Positions 16,801 through 23,335 of a stretch of 64,000 bases of DNA are shown here, piece after piece. This DNA is from Caccoplasma sp905210875 (GTDB lineage Bacteria > Bacteroidota > Bacteroidia > Bacteroidales > UBA11471). The stretch is taken from the NCBI GenBank assembly GCA_963931635.1, contig OZ007034.1:2418001-2482000 (forward strand). The letters run 5' to 3'. Made by a program: the position numbers and the translations under genes. The first letter of the stretch is position 1. Each line of letters begins with the position of its first letter. The notes under the pieces are model-generated. The model saw nothing but the letters and a program-made list of their open reading frames with translations. It did not search any database and was not told the origin of the DNA.

Positions 16801-16928
16801 GGGCAGATGCCGTAGTAATCGGCTGAGCCTCCCTTGCGGGTGAGCGTGGTAAACTGGCTAATTGTCTCGACCAGGCGGCCCGACGTGGCGTCGAGTATCT
16901 TTTTCTTATCTTCTTCGCTTATATACAT
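13821..16928 (-). CDS. Phage primase-helicase (zinc finger, TOPRIM, superfamily 3-like helicase)
   Basis: A 1035-residue replication protein. Residues 42-64 form a CHC2/DnaG-like zinc ribbon (Cys42, Cys45, Cys61, Cys64). A TOPRIM domain follows with Glu266 in FIQEGEKKA and Asp317/Asp319 in FLLDSDW, which should make primers. The C-terminal third is an ATPase: Walker A GASNGRSGKS (731-740), Walker B RIVFIDDV (777-784), a sensor Asn in IYITTNH (826) and a likely arginine finger near 837. The order matches the fused primase-helicases of many phages and plasmids. It starts at the ATG 16928 and has no frame damage. It is the largest gene of the early region and probably drives phage replication. 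Confidence 0.88.
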   Translation of the reverse strand: MYISEEDKKKILDATSGRLVETISQFTTLTRKGGSADYYGICPLCGSEKFGVNPSKGIFRCHKCQQISGKTPVDFLMKAKNYSFPDALAWLAETFCIILSPPPATSKPARKKVRDKEPGKNTGNPAKQSFCARMLQDSGLTFDDVRVKVFDSDKNRTITEAHTFFAGTVDAHGNIDRGGDDAVIAYYDLDGRPVVFEQKDQKGRLTGKMKEYYRVRWQFPEEHLDKEGKPFKYKSPYGASTYVYIPERIREKYRRGEEIPTLFIQEGEKKAEKASKHGILSVGISGIGNIATNKQLPEDIIRIITTCKVHDVVFLLDSDWCDISANVKINDRVDKRPRNFFYAVKNYREYFRSLKNRDIYVEIYFGHVLKNPAGDKGVDDLLANTLAGREDDLLSDITFALNEKSLTGRYAQFYKITSYTDHKLEELWALHSPYEFAKRHKDFLKDLPEFLFGRTRWKFTDDGRIESAQPIESDEQYWESIEKRDRDGNTRTTYEFKYKCSRVFLNNRGYGRYQRLDGTYDFIHLESPTVTTVQPWEIRDFIEEFTDMNAPEDVLEMIIRGGPQYLGPDKLSGLPFIVPNFSRPERDKQIFYFKNLCWEVTSESIKELHYSSVSHHIWADEMSATAANLLPLPLIDVRRDDAGTWSYHLSPAGEKCTFLRFLINTSNFTWKKKKAIAAGDLRQSLDDTEEYENTVHLIAKLAAIGYMMMDCKDKANARAVIAMDGKQSEVGASNGRSGKSLVGEAFKQVRKTVVINGKNSEMAKDNFLWDEVTEKTRIVFIDDVRAGFDLEFLFANITGDWTVNYKGGRRCTFPFTRSPKIYITTNHAIKGDGSSFRARQWIIAFSDYYNDTFSPLDDFGQLFFDEWDFEQWNLFWNLLATCVQIYLRYGYVESPAERIEVRRLRQEMTEEFLSWAEEYFSDESHRNTRLQRRELYDAFLAYAPEQRKFCTVTTFKKRIIKYCEYKEYRFNPQKYDPVTGLPCNLDKDGQPVIDDKSAGIEYFTVGDDTFYSAHSGDIASEISTLLPDDDTDSPF

Positions 16929-16967
16929 GGTATTTCAGAGTCTCGTGTGTACCCCAGTGGGGTGATG

Positions 16968-17270
16968 TTATTTTTCGCGGCGAGCGCGAACATCTGCATA
17001 TCTGTTATTTGCATCTCCAAACAGATTTGATTGGTTCGTGTGGCTATTTCTTTTGGCCATTGTTTTGGCATATCGCTGGCAAATAGCCTTGTATGGGCAG
17101 TTTCCCGATTTTGCAGCAAGAAAACGGGAATGGGAGGCTTCCCAAGATTTGTCCTCTTCCTGGAAAGAAAAAAGGTGAAAGTCCATACAATTCCAACTTC
17201 CGTTGTCCATACCTTGATTGTCGTCTATAAACTCTACAAGGCCGTTGTTCTGAGGTTTGCCCATATTCAT
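16968..17270 (-). CDS. Small phage protein with Cys motif, unknown
   Basis: A 100-residue protein starting MNMGKPQNNGLVEFIDDNQG. It has only a few Cys (SGNCPYKAICQRYAK), perhaps part of a metal site. The ATG at 17270 overlaps the upstream stop as ATGA. It lies 39 bp before the primase gene. Composition is more AT-rich than its neighbours. Family not recognised. Confidence 0.6.
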   Translation of the reverse strand: MNMGKPQNNGLVEFIDDNQGMDNGSWNCMDFHLFSFQEEDKSWEASHSRFLAAKSGNCPYKAICQRYAKTMAKRNSHTNQSNLFGDANNRYADVRARREK

Positions 17271-17731
17271 GCGTTTTTGCGTTTTTCTTTTGCCCGCTCG
17301 GCATAGATGATGTTGTGGACGTTGAGAGAGACAAGGTCGGCCAGGTCTCCAAATGAGGAGGAGAAAGAGGCGTCGCCCAGCGCGTCGACGTTGCGGACGA
17401 TGCTGCCGGACAGCCTGGCTATCTGCTTGACCTCTTGATGAAGGATAAGGTCTGCGGCCGGATCGGCTCGGTGGACTATCTCCTGCAAGTCGACGGACGC
17501 ACTTTGTAGGAGGTCGGCGAAGAGCATGATCTCTGTGCATAGGTCGGTGGCCTTTTCTTTATCGGCTGGCGATAGAGCCTCGTAGAGGTCGCGAATGGTG
17601 GTTCGCTCGACGGTTTCACGCACGGCGGAGAGACGGGCTATCTCCTGCATGACTTGCAGGGCCTTGACGTGGTTACCCGTGCGGATATAACGGTCGTATT
17701 TTTGACGGAGGGTTTCAAGTCGTTGTGTCAT
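17267..17731 (-). CDS. Phage helical protein, unknown
   Basis: A 154-residue, almost fully helical acidic/basic protein (MTQRLETLRQKYDRYIRTGN, then EIARLSAVRETVERTTIRDLYE). It could be a single-strand-binding accessory or scaffold-like protein, but I see no diagnostic motif. It is coupled to the next gene by ATGA and begins 2 bp after the ASCH gene stop. Confidence 0.64.
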   Translation of the reverse strand: MTQRLETLRQKYDRYIRTGNHVKALQVMQEIARLSAVRETVERTTIRDLYEALSPADKEKATDLCTEIMLFADLLQSASVDLQEIVHRADPAADLILHQEVKQIARLSGSIVRNVDALGDASFSSSFGDLADLVSLNVHNIIYAERAKEKRKNA

Positions 17732-17733
17732 GG

Positions 17734-18197
17734 TTATTTTACAAATTCAAAATCATATACGAATACATAAGGGTTACTATCCCATGTCCCTTTGCCGCTT
17801 ACTTTGTCGATTAAGGCTGCGTAGGCTTCTTGTGGAGTACAAAACGGCTCTAAATTCATTGTAGGAACATAGTAAGCGTTCATAAAATGAGTATGTTTGC
17901 AACCTACACGGCCTTTGATAATTCCTTCTGCCAAACAATCTTCATCGCTTATACCTTGTAACCTTTCTATGCGGACATTGGTAATACAGATTTGGTGTTT
18001 GCAAGCATCTGCACGGACAAACATTTTATTTTTCCAACCTTTTGATTGCCCCAACGTCCCACGAACAATCCTAAAATCTTTCGGACTTCTATCAAGAGCA
18101 ATTTCACTATAACCGCAATCTTTATAACTTTGGGCAATGGAGACAACCTCTCCGACCTTGTATTTTGGGCGGCTTTCTTTATATCGTCGTATTTCAT
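17734..18197 (-). pseudogene. ASCH-like phage protein gene with an apparent -1 frameshift
   Basis: The ATG at 18197 overlaps the upstream stop (ATGA) and reads MKYDDIKK, then goes out of frame. From about 18174 the other frame reads SRPKYKVGEVVSIAQSYKD and continues to a stop at 17734, ending KGTWDSNPYVFVYDFEFV, the typical tail of phage ASCH-domain proteins. The downstream frame has no start codon of its own between its preceding stop and Met at 18054. Adding one A in the run AAAGAAAG near 18174-18181 would join MKYDDIKK directly to SRPKYKVGEV and give one protein of about 154 residues. This is therefore a broken gene, a sequencing error in an A-run, or a slippage site. ASCH domains are thought to bind RNA or nucleotides. 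Confidence 0.72.
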
Positions 18198-18385
18198 ATT
18201 TTTCTCAGTTTCTCGGAGTAGTATTTCTTGGCGTAGGCGGGCGTGCATTTGTCCTTTGGCACGAGGATAATGGTCGTTGAGCTGACTCGTAGCGGAAAGA
18301 GACGGCGCTCGCGCTCGTGATATTGATTCACCTCGGGCGTAATGTTCTCGGGGTTAGTAGATGGGTCGGCTTTCTTCTTTTTCAT
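18194..18385 (-). CDS. Small basic phage protein
   Basis: A 63-residue Lys-rich protein, MKKKKADPSTNPENITPEVN, with a central strand TTIILVPKDK. The start at 18385 overlaps the upstream stop (ATGA), and its own stop overlaps the next ATG the same way. Not recognised. Confidence 0.6.
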   Translation of the reverse strand: MKKKKADPSTNPENITPEVNQYHERERRLFPLRVSSTTIILVPKDKCTPAYAKKYYSEKLRKI

Positions 18386-18663
18386 ATAGTAGGGGTGATA
18401 AATGGGAAAGGATAGGAGATATTTTCCTCGGCGCAGAACTCCGCAAACAGGGCTTCGTCTTCGAGGGTGTATGTGGCGCGGCCGATGATATGCCGCGCAG
18501 GGTGTGATTGGCCGTCGGACTTGAAGCACTCGGCTCTGTATGTGAGGGGCGCGAGGCGGCGAAGGAATACCTGTCTCGGCCCGATGCTGGCAAGTATCTC
18601 CTGCCCGGCGTCGAGAGCTTGTTTGAGACGGGCATAGTCGCGGCTGGTTGAGTAGGTTGTCAT
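18382..18663 (-). CDS. Phage early protein, unknown
   Basis: A 93-residue protein starting MTTYSTSRDYARLKQALDAG. It has a helical N-terminus, strands in the middle and a Cys pair near the end (FAEFCAEENISY). I chose the ATG at 18663 because it overlaps the stop of the preceding small gene as ATGA; the longer frame would cover that gene. Function not recognised. Confidence 0.62.
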   Translation of the reverse strand: MTTYSTSRDYARLKQALDAGQEILASIGPRQVFLRRLAPLTYRAECFKSDGQSHPARHIIGRATYTLEDEALFAEFCAEENISYPFPFITPTI

Positions 18664-18803
18664 GGTTGCTTGGTCTTTGAGATAAAATGTTCGCACGATG
18701 AGCTCAGAAAGCGTCCGTGGCCGAAGATGCGGCAGAAAACAAAGGAGAAGCTCTGCACAAAAATGCGGCGGCCATGTGAGCAGTTCCGGCACAAGTATTT
18801 CAT
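18660..18803 (-). CDS. 47-residue Cys-rich mini-protein
   Basis: A short frame with ATG at 18803 and a stop overlapping the next ATG (ATGA). The start lies 1 bp after the upstream stop. It reads MKYLCRNCSHGRRIFVQSFS and continues with another Cys, GHGRFLSS and CEHF. The CxxC pair plus later Cys residues suggest a small zinc ribbon. Similar tiny Cys/His proteins are common in Bacteroides phage early regions (recalled, not searched). It fills exactly the 140-bp hole between two genes, which supports it. Function unknown. Confidence 0.62.
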   Translation of the reverse strand: MKYLCRNCSHGRRIFVQSFSFVFCRIFGHGRFLSSSCEHFISKTKQP

Positions 18804-18804
18804 A

Positions 18805-19044
18805 TCAATCGAAAATGAGTGTTACGCCAAACTCATTTTGGGCAACAGCGGAGATCTTTGCTTTTTTCTTGGCGCTTGGTCGACGGTTGCCTGTTCCATA
18901 CTTGTCGACGGTGTTCGGCGATACATCTGTTGCGTTGACGACAGCCAGACGAAAGCGGTCTTTTCCCATGGTGTCGAGAGATTTCCAAAAGGCTTTGAGT
19001 GTCATTTCTTCCATAGAATCATTGTTTTTTGAGAATCGTTTCAT
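18805..19044 (-). CDS. First early gene opposite the repressor; possible Cro-like DNA-binding protein
   Basis: A 79-residue basic protein from the ATG at 19044 (MKRFSKNNDSMEEMTLKAF); a shorter start at 19014 is possible. Residues about 17-60 (KSLDTMGKDRFRLAVVNATDVSPNTVDKYGTGNRRP) can be read as a helix-turn-helix. Lys-rich residues follow. It is the first gene leftward of the switch and faces the repressor, so a Cro-like or early regulatory role is likely. This is inferred from fold and place. Confidence 0.62.
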   Translation of the reverse strand: MKRFSKNNDSMEEMTLKAFWKSLDTMGKDRFRLAVVNATDVSPNTVDKYGTGNRRPSAKKKAKISAVAQNEFGVTLIFD

Positions 19045-19086
19045 TATTTTTGTTTGCACTTGTTCTGCCTGTGTGTATATCATCGG

Positions 19087-19120
19087 CAAATGTATGTAAA
19101 ATTCACAGAAAAACACAGAA
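19087..19120 (-). promoter_or_regulatory. Early phage promoter and candidate repressor operator
   Basis: The minus strand carries TACATTTG (19094-19087), a good -7 box, about 40 bp before the ATG at 19044. Upstream of it, at 19104-19110 and 19114-19120, the heptamer CACAGAA is repeated directly with a 10-bp period, one helical turn. It overlaps the -33 region, so binding of the adjacent repressor would block leftward transcription. Confidence 0.55.
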
Positions 19121-19148
19121 TATCGGTGATTATTTTTTGAAAAAAATA

Positions 19149-19520
19149 ATGGTTATGAAGTATAAGATTGACATGGAGGAGTTTCTGTCAAAAAATGGCA
19201 TGAAACAAAAAACGTTGGCGGACATTCTCGATGTTCCGCCGTCCTATATCTCTGACGCGTGCAAGGGAAAGACTTTCTCTCAAAAACAAATTCAAAAAAT
19301 ATTAGAACATAAAGAGTGGGATTTGTCCATGATTACGGAAGTGAAGAGGGGCAATGACGTAGTGATGAGCCGCGAGGTGTTTGAGTTGATCAAACAGCAG
19401 ACAGATACTATTCTCTCCCAGCAGCGTACCATCGAAACGCTTTCAACCAAAGGGGGTGGTGCCCGGCTGGAAGACAGTGTCGATTATGCCGCTGCAAGCG
19501 GATCGGATTTGGAAAGATAG
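19149..19520 (+). CDS. Phage repressor-like helix-turn-helix protein
   Basis: A 123-residue protein from the ATG at 19149 (or 19155). Residues about 8-50 (MEEFLSKNGMKQKTLADILDVPPSYISDACKGK) form a clear Cro/C1-type helix-turn-helix. A helical stretch follows, perhaps for dimerisation. It is the only regulator transcribed opposite the long leftward phage operon, so it most likely keeps the prophage silent. It lacks a LexA/UmuD-type protease domain, so induction would not be by RecA-stimulated self-cleavage. Confidence 0.78.
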   Translation: MVMKYKIDMEEFLSKNGMKQKTLADILDVPPSYISDACKGKTFSQKQIQKILEHKEWDLSMITEVKRGNDVVMSREVFELIKQQTDTILSQQRTIETLSTKGGGARLEDSVDYAAASGSDLER

Positions 19521-19547
19521 ACCGTATAATTCCTAAATATTGACCTT

Positions 19548-19964
19548 ATGAAAATATCACTTAAAATCACCAACAAAAAAACTGGATTTTCTATCGATGA
19601 TTATATTGAGTTCCGAATTGTTTCGTCGTATGCCCCTACGAATCTGTGGGTAGTGAAGTCTATTGGAATAAAGAATGATGATGACGTAGTATATAAAAAA
19701 GTCATTTCCGTGATGGAGACTGTTGCTAATATTGACGGCCGAGAATTTCATTGTAGGGTCATTTCAGTTGTCAGCGATTATAATGAATTGCTAAATCTTG
19801 TTGTTGATCTTGGGGAAGAGAATAATTCGTCTGATTGGCAATATGACTATAAACAAGTAGACAACGATTTCATATATGCAAGGTTCGTCGATATTGATGA
19901 ACTTCGGTGTAAAGAGGAGTTCCGCGATCTGTCTATTCAAGAATGTTTTGAACGACTTTTTTAG
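19548..19964 (+). CDS. Unknown 138-residue protein beside the repressor
   Basis: It starts MKISLKITNKKTGFSIDDY 27 bp after the repressor stop, so the two are likely co-transcribed. It is acidic and beta-rich in the first half, with a run of acidic residues near 40 (KNDDDV). Codon use is far more AT-rich than the leftward phage genes, as is common for lysogenic-conversion cargo. It may be an accessory gene expressed from the prophage. I do not recognise the family. Confidence 0.6.
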   Translation: MKISLKITNKKTGFSIDDYIEFRIVSSYAPTNLWVVKSIGIKNDDDVVYKKVISVMETVANIDGREFHCRVISVVSDYNELLNLVVDLGEENNSSDWQYDYKQVDNDFIYARFVDIDELRCKEEFRDLSIQECFERLF

Positions 19965-20100
19965 AAAATATAGTCTTTGTTTTTTGATATTTATTGAAAA
20001 AGAGGCGAGAAGGACGCCTTTTTATGGATTTTTTCCCGGGACAAAAACGGGACAAAACACAAGATTATTATGTCAAACATAAAAAGAGAGGTATTGATAA

Positions 20101-20153
20101 TGAGCCGTTTGGGAAGTCATATACCCCCAAACAGTTCTCGCCACCCCGACGTA
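20101..20153. other. Possible attachment-site scar at the prophage right end
   Basis: The 335 bp between the last phage-side gene and cstA contain no gene. A direct repeat of CGGGACAAAA lies near 20036-20055. A hairpin of GTTTGGG and CCCAAAC (about 20107-20131) is then followed by AGTTCTCGCCACCCCGACG. That pattern, just before a terminator, resembles the 3' end of a tRNA or other structured RNA, the usual integration target. I could not fold a complete tRNA. The assignment is tentative. Confidence 0.25.
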
Positions 20154-20184
20154 ATGCCACACAACGATGTTGTGTGGCATTTTT
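20154..20184 (+). terminator. Rho-independent terminator
   Basis: ATGCCACACAAC and GTTGTGTGGCAT form a perfect 12-bp stem around GAT, followed by TTTTG. It points rightward and ends either the repressor-side transcript or an RNA gene whose 5' part was displaced. Confidence 0.8.
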
Positions 20185-20231
20185 GTAACCTCTTTTATCC
20201 TTATTAGCTACTCTTCTTTATACAAAAAAAC

Positions 20232-20272
20232 AAACCGATAATACCACCATTTGGGGCTGGTGTTATCGGTTT
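20232..20272 (-). terminator. Terminator of the radA-cstA operon
   Basis: AAACCGATAA pairs with TTATCGGTTT and an inner CACC pairs with GGTG. On the minus strand the stem is followed by GTTTTTTTG. It lies 28 bp after the cstA stop. Confidence 0.78.
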
Positions 20273-20299
20273 GATCGATTATTGGGGCAGGAGTCTCGT

Positions 20300-21763
20300 T
20301 TACAGTTTCTCGTGGTCACTACTCATGTGCGGTCGGCGAATAAAGAAATAGATGGCCGACACGGCAACGGCAACTATCGATATGACGACCGATGTGGTAT
20401 AAGACAGGGCTATACCCGAGCGGTCGAAGAGAATGTAGGTAAGAACTACCGCCATCATGAAAAGAGCCGGTATGAGGGTAATCCAGTAGGGCTTCTTCTG
20501 CTGTGCCAAGTACACGGTAATAGCCCACAGGGTAAATACGGCCAGAGTCTGGTTGCTCCAAGCGAAGTAGCGCCATATTTTCTCAAAACCGGCAGGATCG
20601 GCGAGATTATAGATGAGAATGACAATGGCAATTACAAAAAGCGGCACACATATCATCAGCCGTTTGATGATACTGCGCTGTTCCATGTGCAGGAAATCGG
20701 CAACAATGAGCCGCGCCGAGCGGAATGCGGTGTCGCCCGAGGTGATGGGGGCAGCCACCACTCCCAGTATGGCCAAGGCTCCTCCTACAATGCCCAACCA
20801 GCCTTTTGATATGGTGTTGACGATGATGGCCGAGTTTCCGTTAACCTTGGCAGGTTCGGTAACGCCAAAAAACGATTGCCCTTCGGGACTGAAAAAGTAG
20901 GTGGCAGCTGCTGCCCATATCAGGGCCACAATGCCTTCGGTAACCATGGCTCCGTAGAAGATGTAGCGACCTTGCCGTTCATTGGTCATGCAACGGGCCA
21001 TCAACGGTGATTGTGTGGCGTGAAAACCCGAGATGGCTCCACAGGCAATGCTGATGAAGAGCATGGGGAATATGGGATTGTTTGCCGTGTCTCCAATCTT
21101 GTTTTCCAGTCCGTCGGTAACCTCGGGAATAGCCGGGAACGACACAAAAAGCATGACGAGAATACCTATGGCCATGAAGATAAGGGCTATGGCAAACACA
21201 GGATAAATCTTTCCGATGATTTTGTCGATGGGGAACATCGTTGCCAGGATGTAGTAGGCAAAGATGACGAAAATCCAGAAAGTGGAATCGAGATGTTCGG
21301 GCGTGAGCATCGCCAGCAGGTCGGCGGGACCGGCAACAAAGACAACACCCACCAGAATCATGAGTATGACGGTGAAGGCGCGCATTATCACCTTGGCTGT
21401 ACTGCCCAGGTAGCGACCGATGGTCTCGGGCAGACTCTCGCCGTTGTGCCGTAAAGAAATCATGCCGGACATGAAATCGTGTACGGCACCGGCAAAGATG
21501 GTTCCGAAGACAATCCACAGGAACGACGAGGCACCAAACTTGGCTCCCATGATAGCGCCGAAAATCGGCCCCAGTCCGGCAATGTTAAGAAATTGAATCA
21601 TAAAGATTTTCCACCCTGACATAGGTACAAAATCCACACCATCGGGGTTGGCGATGGCCGGTGTCTTTCGGGCCGGCTCTATTCCGAAAACCTTTTCGAC
21701 GAATTTCCCGTAGGTAAAAAATCCGACAATTAGGGCAACTAATGCAATACAAAAAGAAATCAT
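20300..21763 (-). CDS. cstA: Carbon starvation protein A family transporter
   Basis: A 487-residue integral membrane protein with about a dozen hydrophobic segments, starting MISFCIALVALIVGFFTYG. CstA-family carriers bring in peptides or pyruvate. Family sequences visible are the early GVDFVPMSGWKIF, IAGLGPIFGAIMGAKFG near 65-80 and the later ISGFHATQSPLMARC. I chose the ATG at 21763, since the upstream extension crosses the neighbouring gene. It lies 7 bp after the flavoprotein gene and closes the radA operon. The substrate cannot be read from the sequence. Confidence 0.88.
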   Translation of the reverse strand: MISFCIALVALIVGFFTYGKFVEKVFGIEPARKTPAIANPDGVDFVPMSGWKIFMIQFLNIAGLGPIFGAIMGAKFGASSFLWIVFGTIFAGAVHDFMSGMISLRHNGESLPETIGRYLGSTAKVIMRAFTVILMILVGVVFVAGPADLLAMLTPEHLDSTFWIFVIFAYYILATMFPIDKIIGKIYPVFAIALIFMAIGILVMLFVSFPAIPEVTDGLENKIGDTANNPIFPMLFISIACGAISGFHATQSPLMARCMTNERQGRYIFYGAMVTEGIVALIWAAAATYFFSPEGQSFFGVTEPAKVNGNSAIIVNTISKGWLGIVGGALAILGVVAAPITSGDTAFRSARLIVADFLHMEQRSIIKRLMICVPLFVIAIVILIYNLADPAGFEKIWRYFAWSNQTLAVFTLWAITVYLAQQKKPYWITLIPALFMMAVVLTYILFDRSGIALSYTTSVVISIVAVAVSAIYFFIRRPHMSSDHEKL

Positions 21764-21770
21764 AGTATTA

Positions 21771-23333
21771 TTAATTTTTGAGATATGTATGAGCAAGAGC
21801 TTCGGCGCACCGTTCACCGTCGATGGCTGCCGATACGATGCCGCCGGCATATCCGGCGCCTTCGCCGCATGGATACAGACCATTGAGGCGAACGTGATGC
21901 AACAACTCGCTGTCGCGCGGAATGCGTACCGGAGAGGAGGTGCGGGTTTCGACTCCTATCATGAGAGCTTCCCGTGTGAGAAACCCGTGTGAAATCTGCC
22001 CGAAATGGAGGAATCCCTGACGCAGCCTGTCGGCGATAAAGGGGGGCATCCAGAAGTGCAGTGGAGAGGATAGAACACCGGGGGCGTAGGAGGTCGAAGG
22101 CAAATCGGCCGACACTTTCCGATTGACAAAGTCGGTCATGCGTTGGGCAGGAGCTGTCTGTCGGCAGTTGCCATTGACGAAGCACTGGTATTCCAGTTCC
22201 TCCTGAAACTTGATGCCGGCCAGCACGCCATCAACATCATGGCCGGGCAGGTCTTCGGGGCGTATCTCTACAACCATACCCGAATTGGCCCATCGTGAAC
22301 CGCGATTGGAGGGCGACATGCCGTTTACGACCAGTTGGTTCTGGCCGCTTGCTGCCGGGACGACAAAGCCGCCCGGGCACATGCAGAACGAGTACACGCC
22401 ACGGCCATCGACCTGGGTTACAAAACTGTACTCAGCCGCAGGCAGATACTTGCCCCGGCCTTCGGGACTGTGATATTGTATGCGGTCGATGAGTTCTTGG
22501 GGATGTTCAAGCCGTACACCGACAGCAAATCCCTTGGCTTCCAACTCAATATGGTTTTTATACAGATAACGATATACGTCGCGGGCTGAGTGTCCCGTTG
22601 CAAGAATCACGGGGCCGTAGAAGAGTTTCCCGTCGTGTGACTTGACACCTTTTATTTCGTCTTTCTCAACAATCAATTCGTCAACGCGCGTGCCGAAATG
22701 TACCTCGCCGCCCGACTGCAAAATGGTATTGCGGATATTCTCGATGACGCGGGGTAACTTGTCGGTACCTATGTGGGGATGTGCATCGGCAAGTATGGCA
22801 GGAGAGGCCCCGTGCTGGCACAGAATAGCCAGGATACGTTCTACCGAGCCTCTCTTCTTGCTGCGGGTATAGAGTTTCCCGTCGGAAAAGGCACCGGCTC
22901 CGCCCTCGCCAAAACAGTAGTTCGACTCGTCGTTGACGATGTGTTCGCGACTGATGCGGGCAATGTCTTTACGGCGCTGGTGGACGTCCTGTCCACGTTC
23001 CAGTACGACTGGGCACATACCCAGCTCGATGAGCCGCAACGCGGCAAAAAGTCCTGCCGGACCGGCTCCGACGACAATGGCCTCGGGACGGTCGGCCACG
23101 TCGAGGTATTGTATGGGGTGGAAAAGTCCTTCTGCGGGCTTTTCGTTGATGTAGATGCGTATCGTGAGATTGACCATTACCTGCCGTTTGCGGGCATCGA
23201 TGGAGCGTTTCAGCACGCTGACAGCCTCGACCTCGCGGGGATTCAAGGCATACTCCCGACACACAAAGTCTTTGATACTGCTTTCCGAAGCAGCCTGACG
23301 GGGCAGGAGGCGTATGGAGAGTTCTTTTATCAT
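21771..23333 (-). CDS. FAD-dependent dehydrogenase (uncharacterised flavoprotein)
   Basis: A 520-residue flavoprotein. After an N-terminal domain of about 85 residues it has the dinucleotide-binding motif VVGAGPAGLFAAL (about 87-99) and a Glu-ending strand (VVLERG). Further family features are NYCFGEGGAGAFSDGKLYTR and the C-terminal GLYPCGEGAGYAGGIVSAA. This is the broad family annotated as NAD(FAD)-utilising dehydrogenases (COG2509), found in many anaerobes with unproven substrate. It begins 2 bp after the radA stop and ends 7 bp before cstA, so the three are one operon. Confidence 0.84.
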   Translation of the reverse strand: MIKELSIRLLPRQAASESSIKDFVCREYALNPREVEAVSVLKRSIDARKRQVMVNLTIRIYINEKPAEGLFHPIQYLDVADRPEAIVVGAGPAGLFAALRLIELGMCPVVLERGQDVHQRRKDIARISREHIVNDESNYCFGEGGAGAFSDGKLYTRSKKRGSVERILAILCQHGASPAILADAHPHIGTDKLPRVIENIRNTILQSGGEVHFGTRVDELIVEKDEIKGVKSHDGKLFYGPVILATGHSARDVYRYLYKNHIELEAKGFAVGVRLEHPQELIDRIQYHSPEGRGKYLPAAEYSFVTQVDGRGVYSFCMCPGGFVVPAASGQNQLVVNGMSPSNRGSRWANSGMVVEIRPEDLPGHDVDGVLAGIKFQEELEYQCFVNGNCRQTAPAQRMTDFVNRKVSADLPSTSYAPGVLSSPLHFWMPPFIADRLRQGFLHFGQISHGFLTREALMIGVETRTSSPVRIPRDSELLHHVRLNGLYPCGEGAGYAGGIVSAAIDGERCAEALAHTYLKN

Positions 23334-23335
23334 GA

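Noticed and set aside
19029..19148. Longer start for the repressor giving a hydrophobic leader
   Set aside because: The extension crosses the opposite promoter and operator, and the helix-turn-helix begins just after the ATG at 19149.
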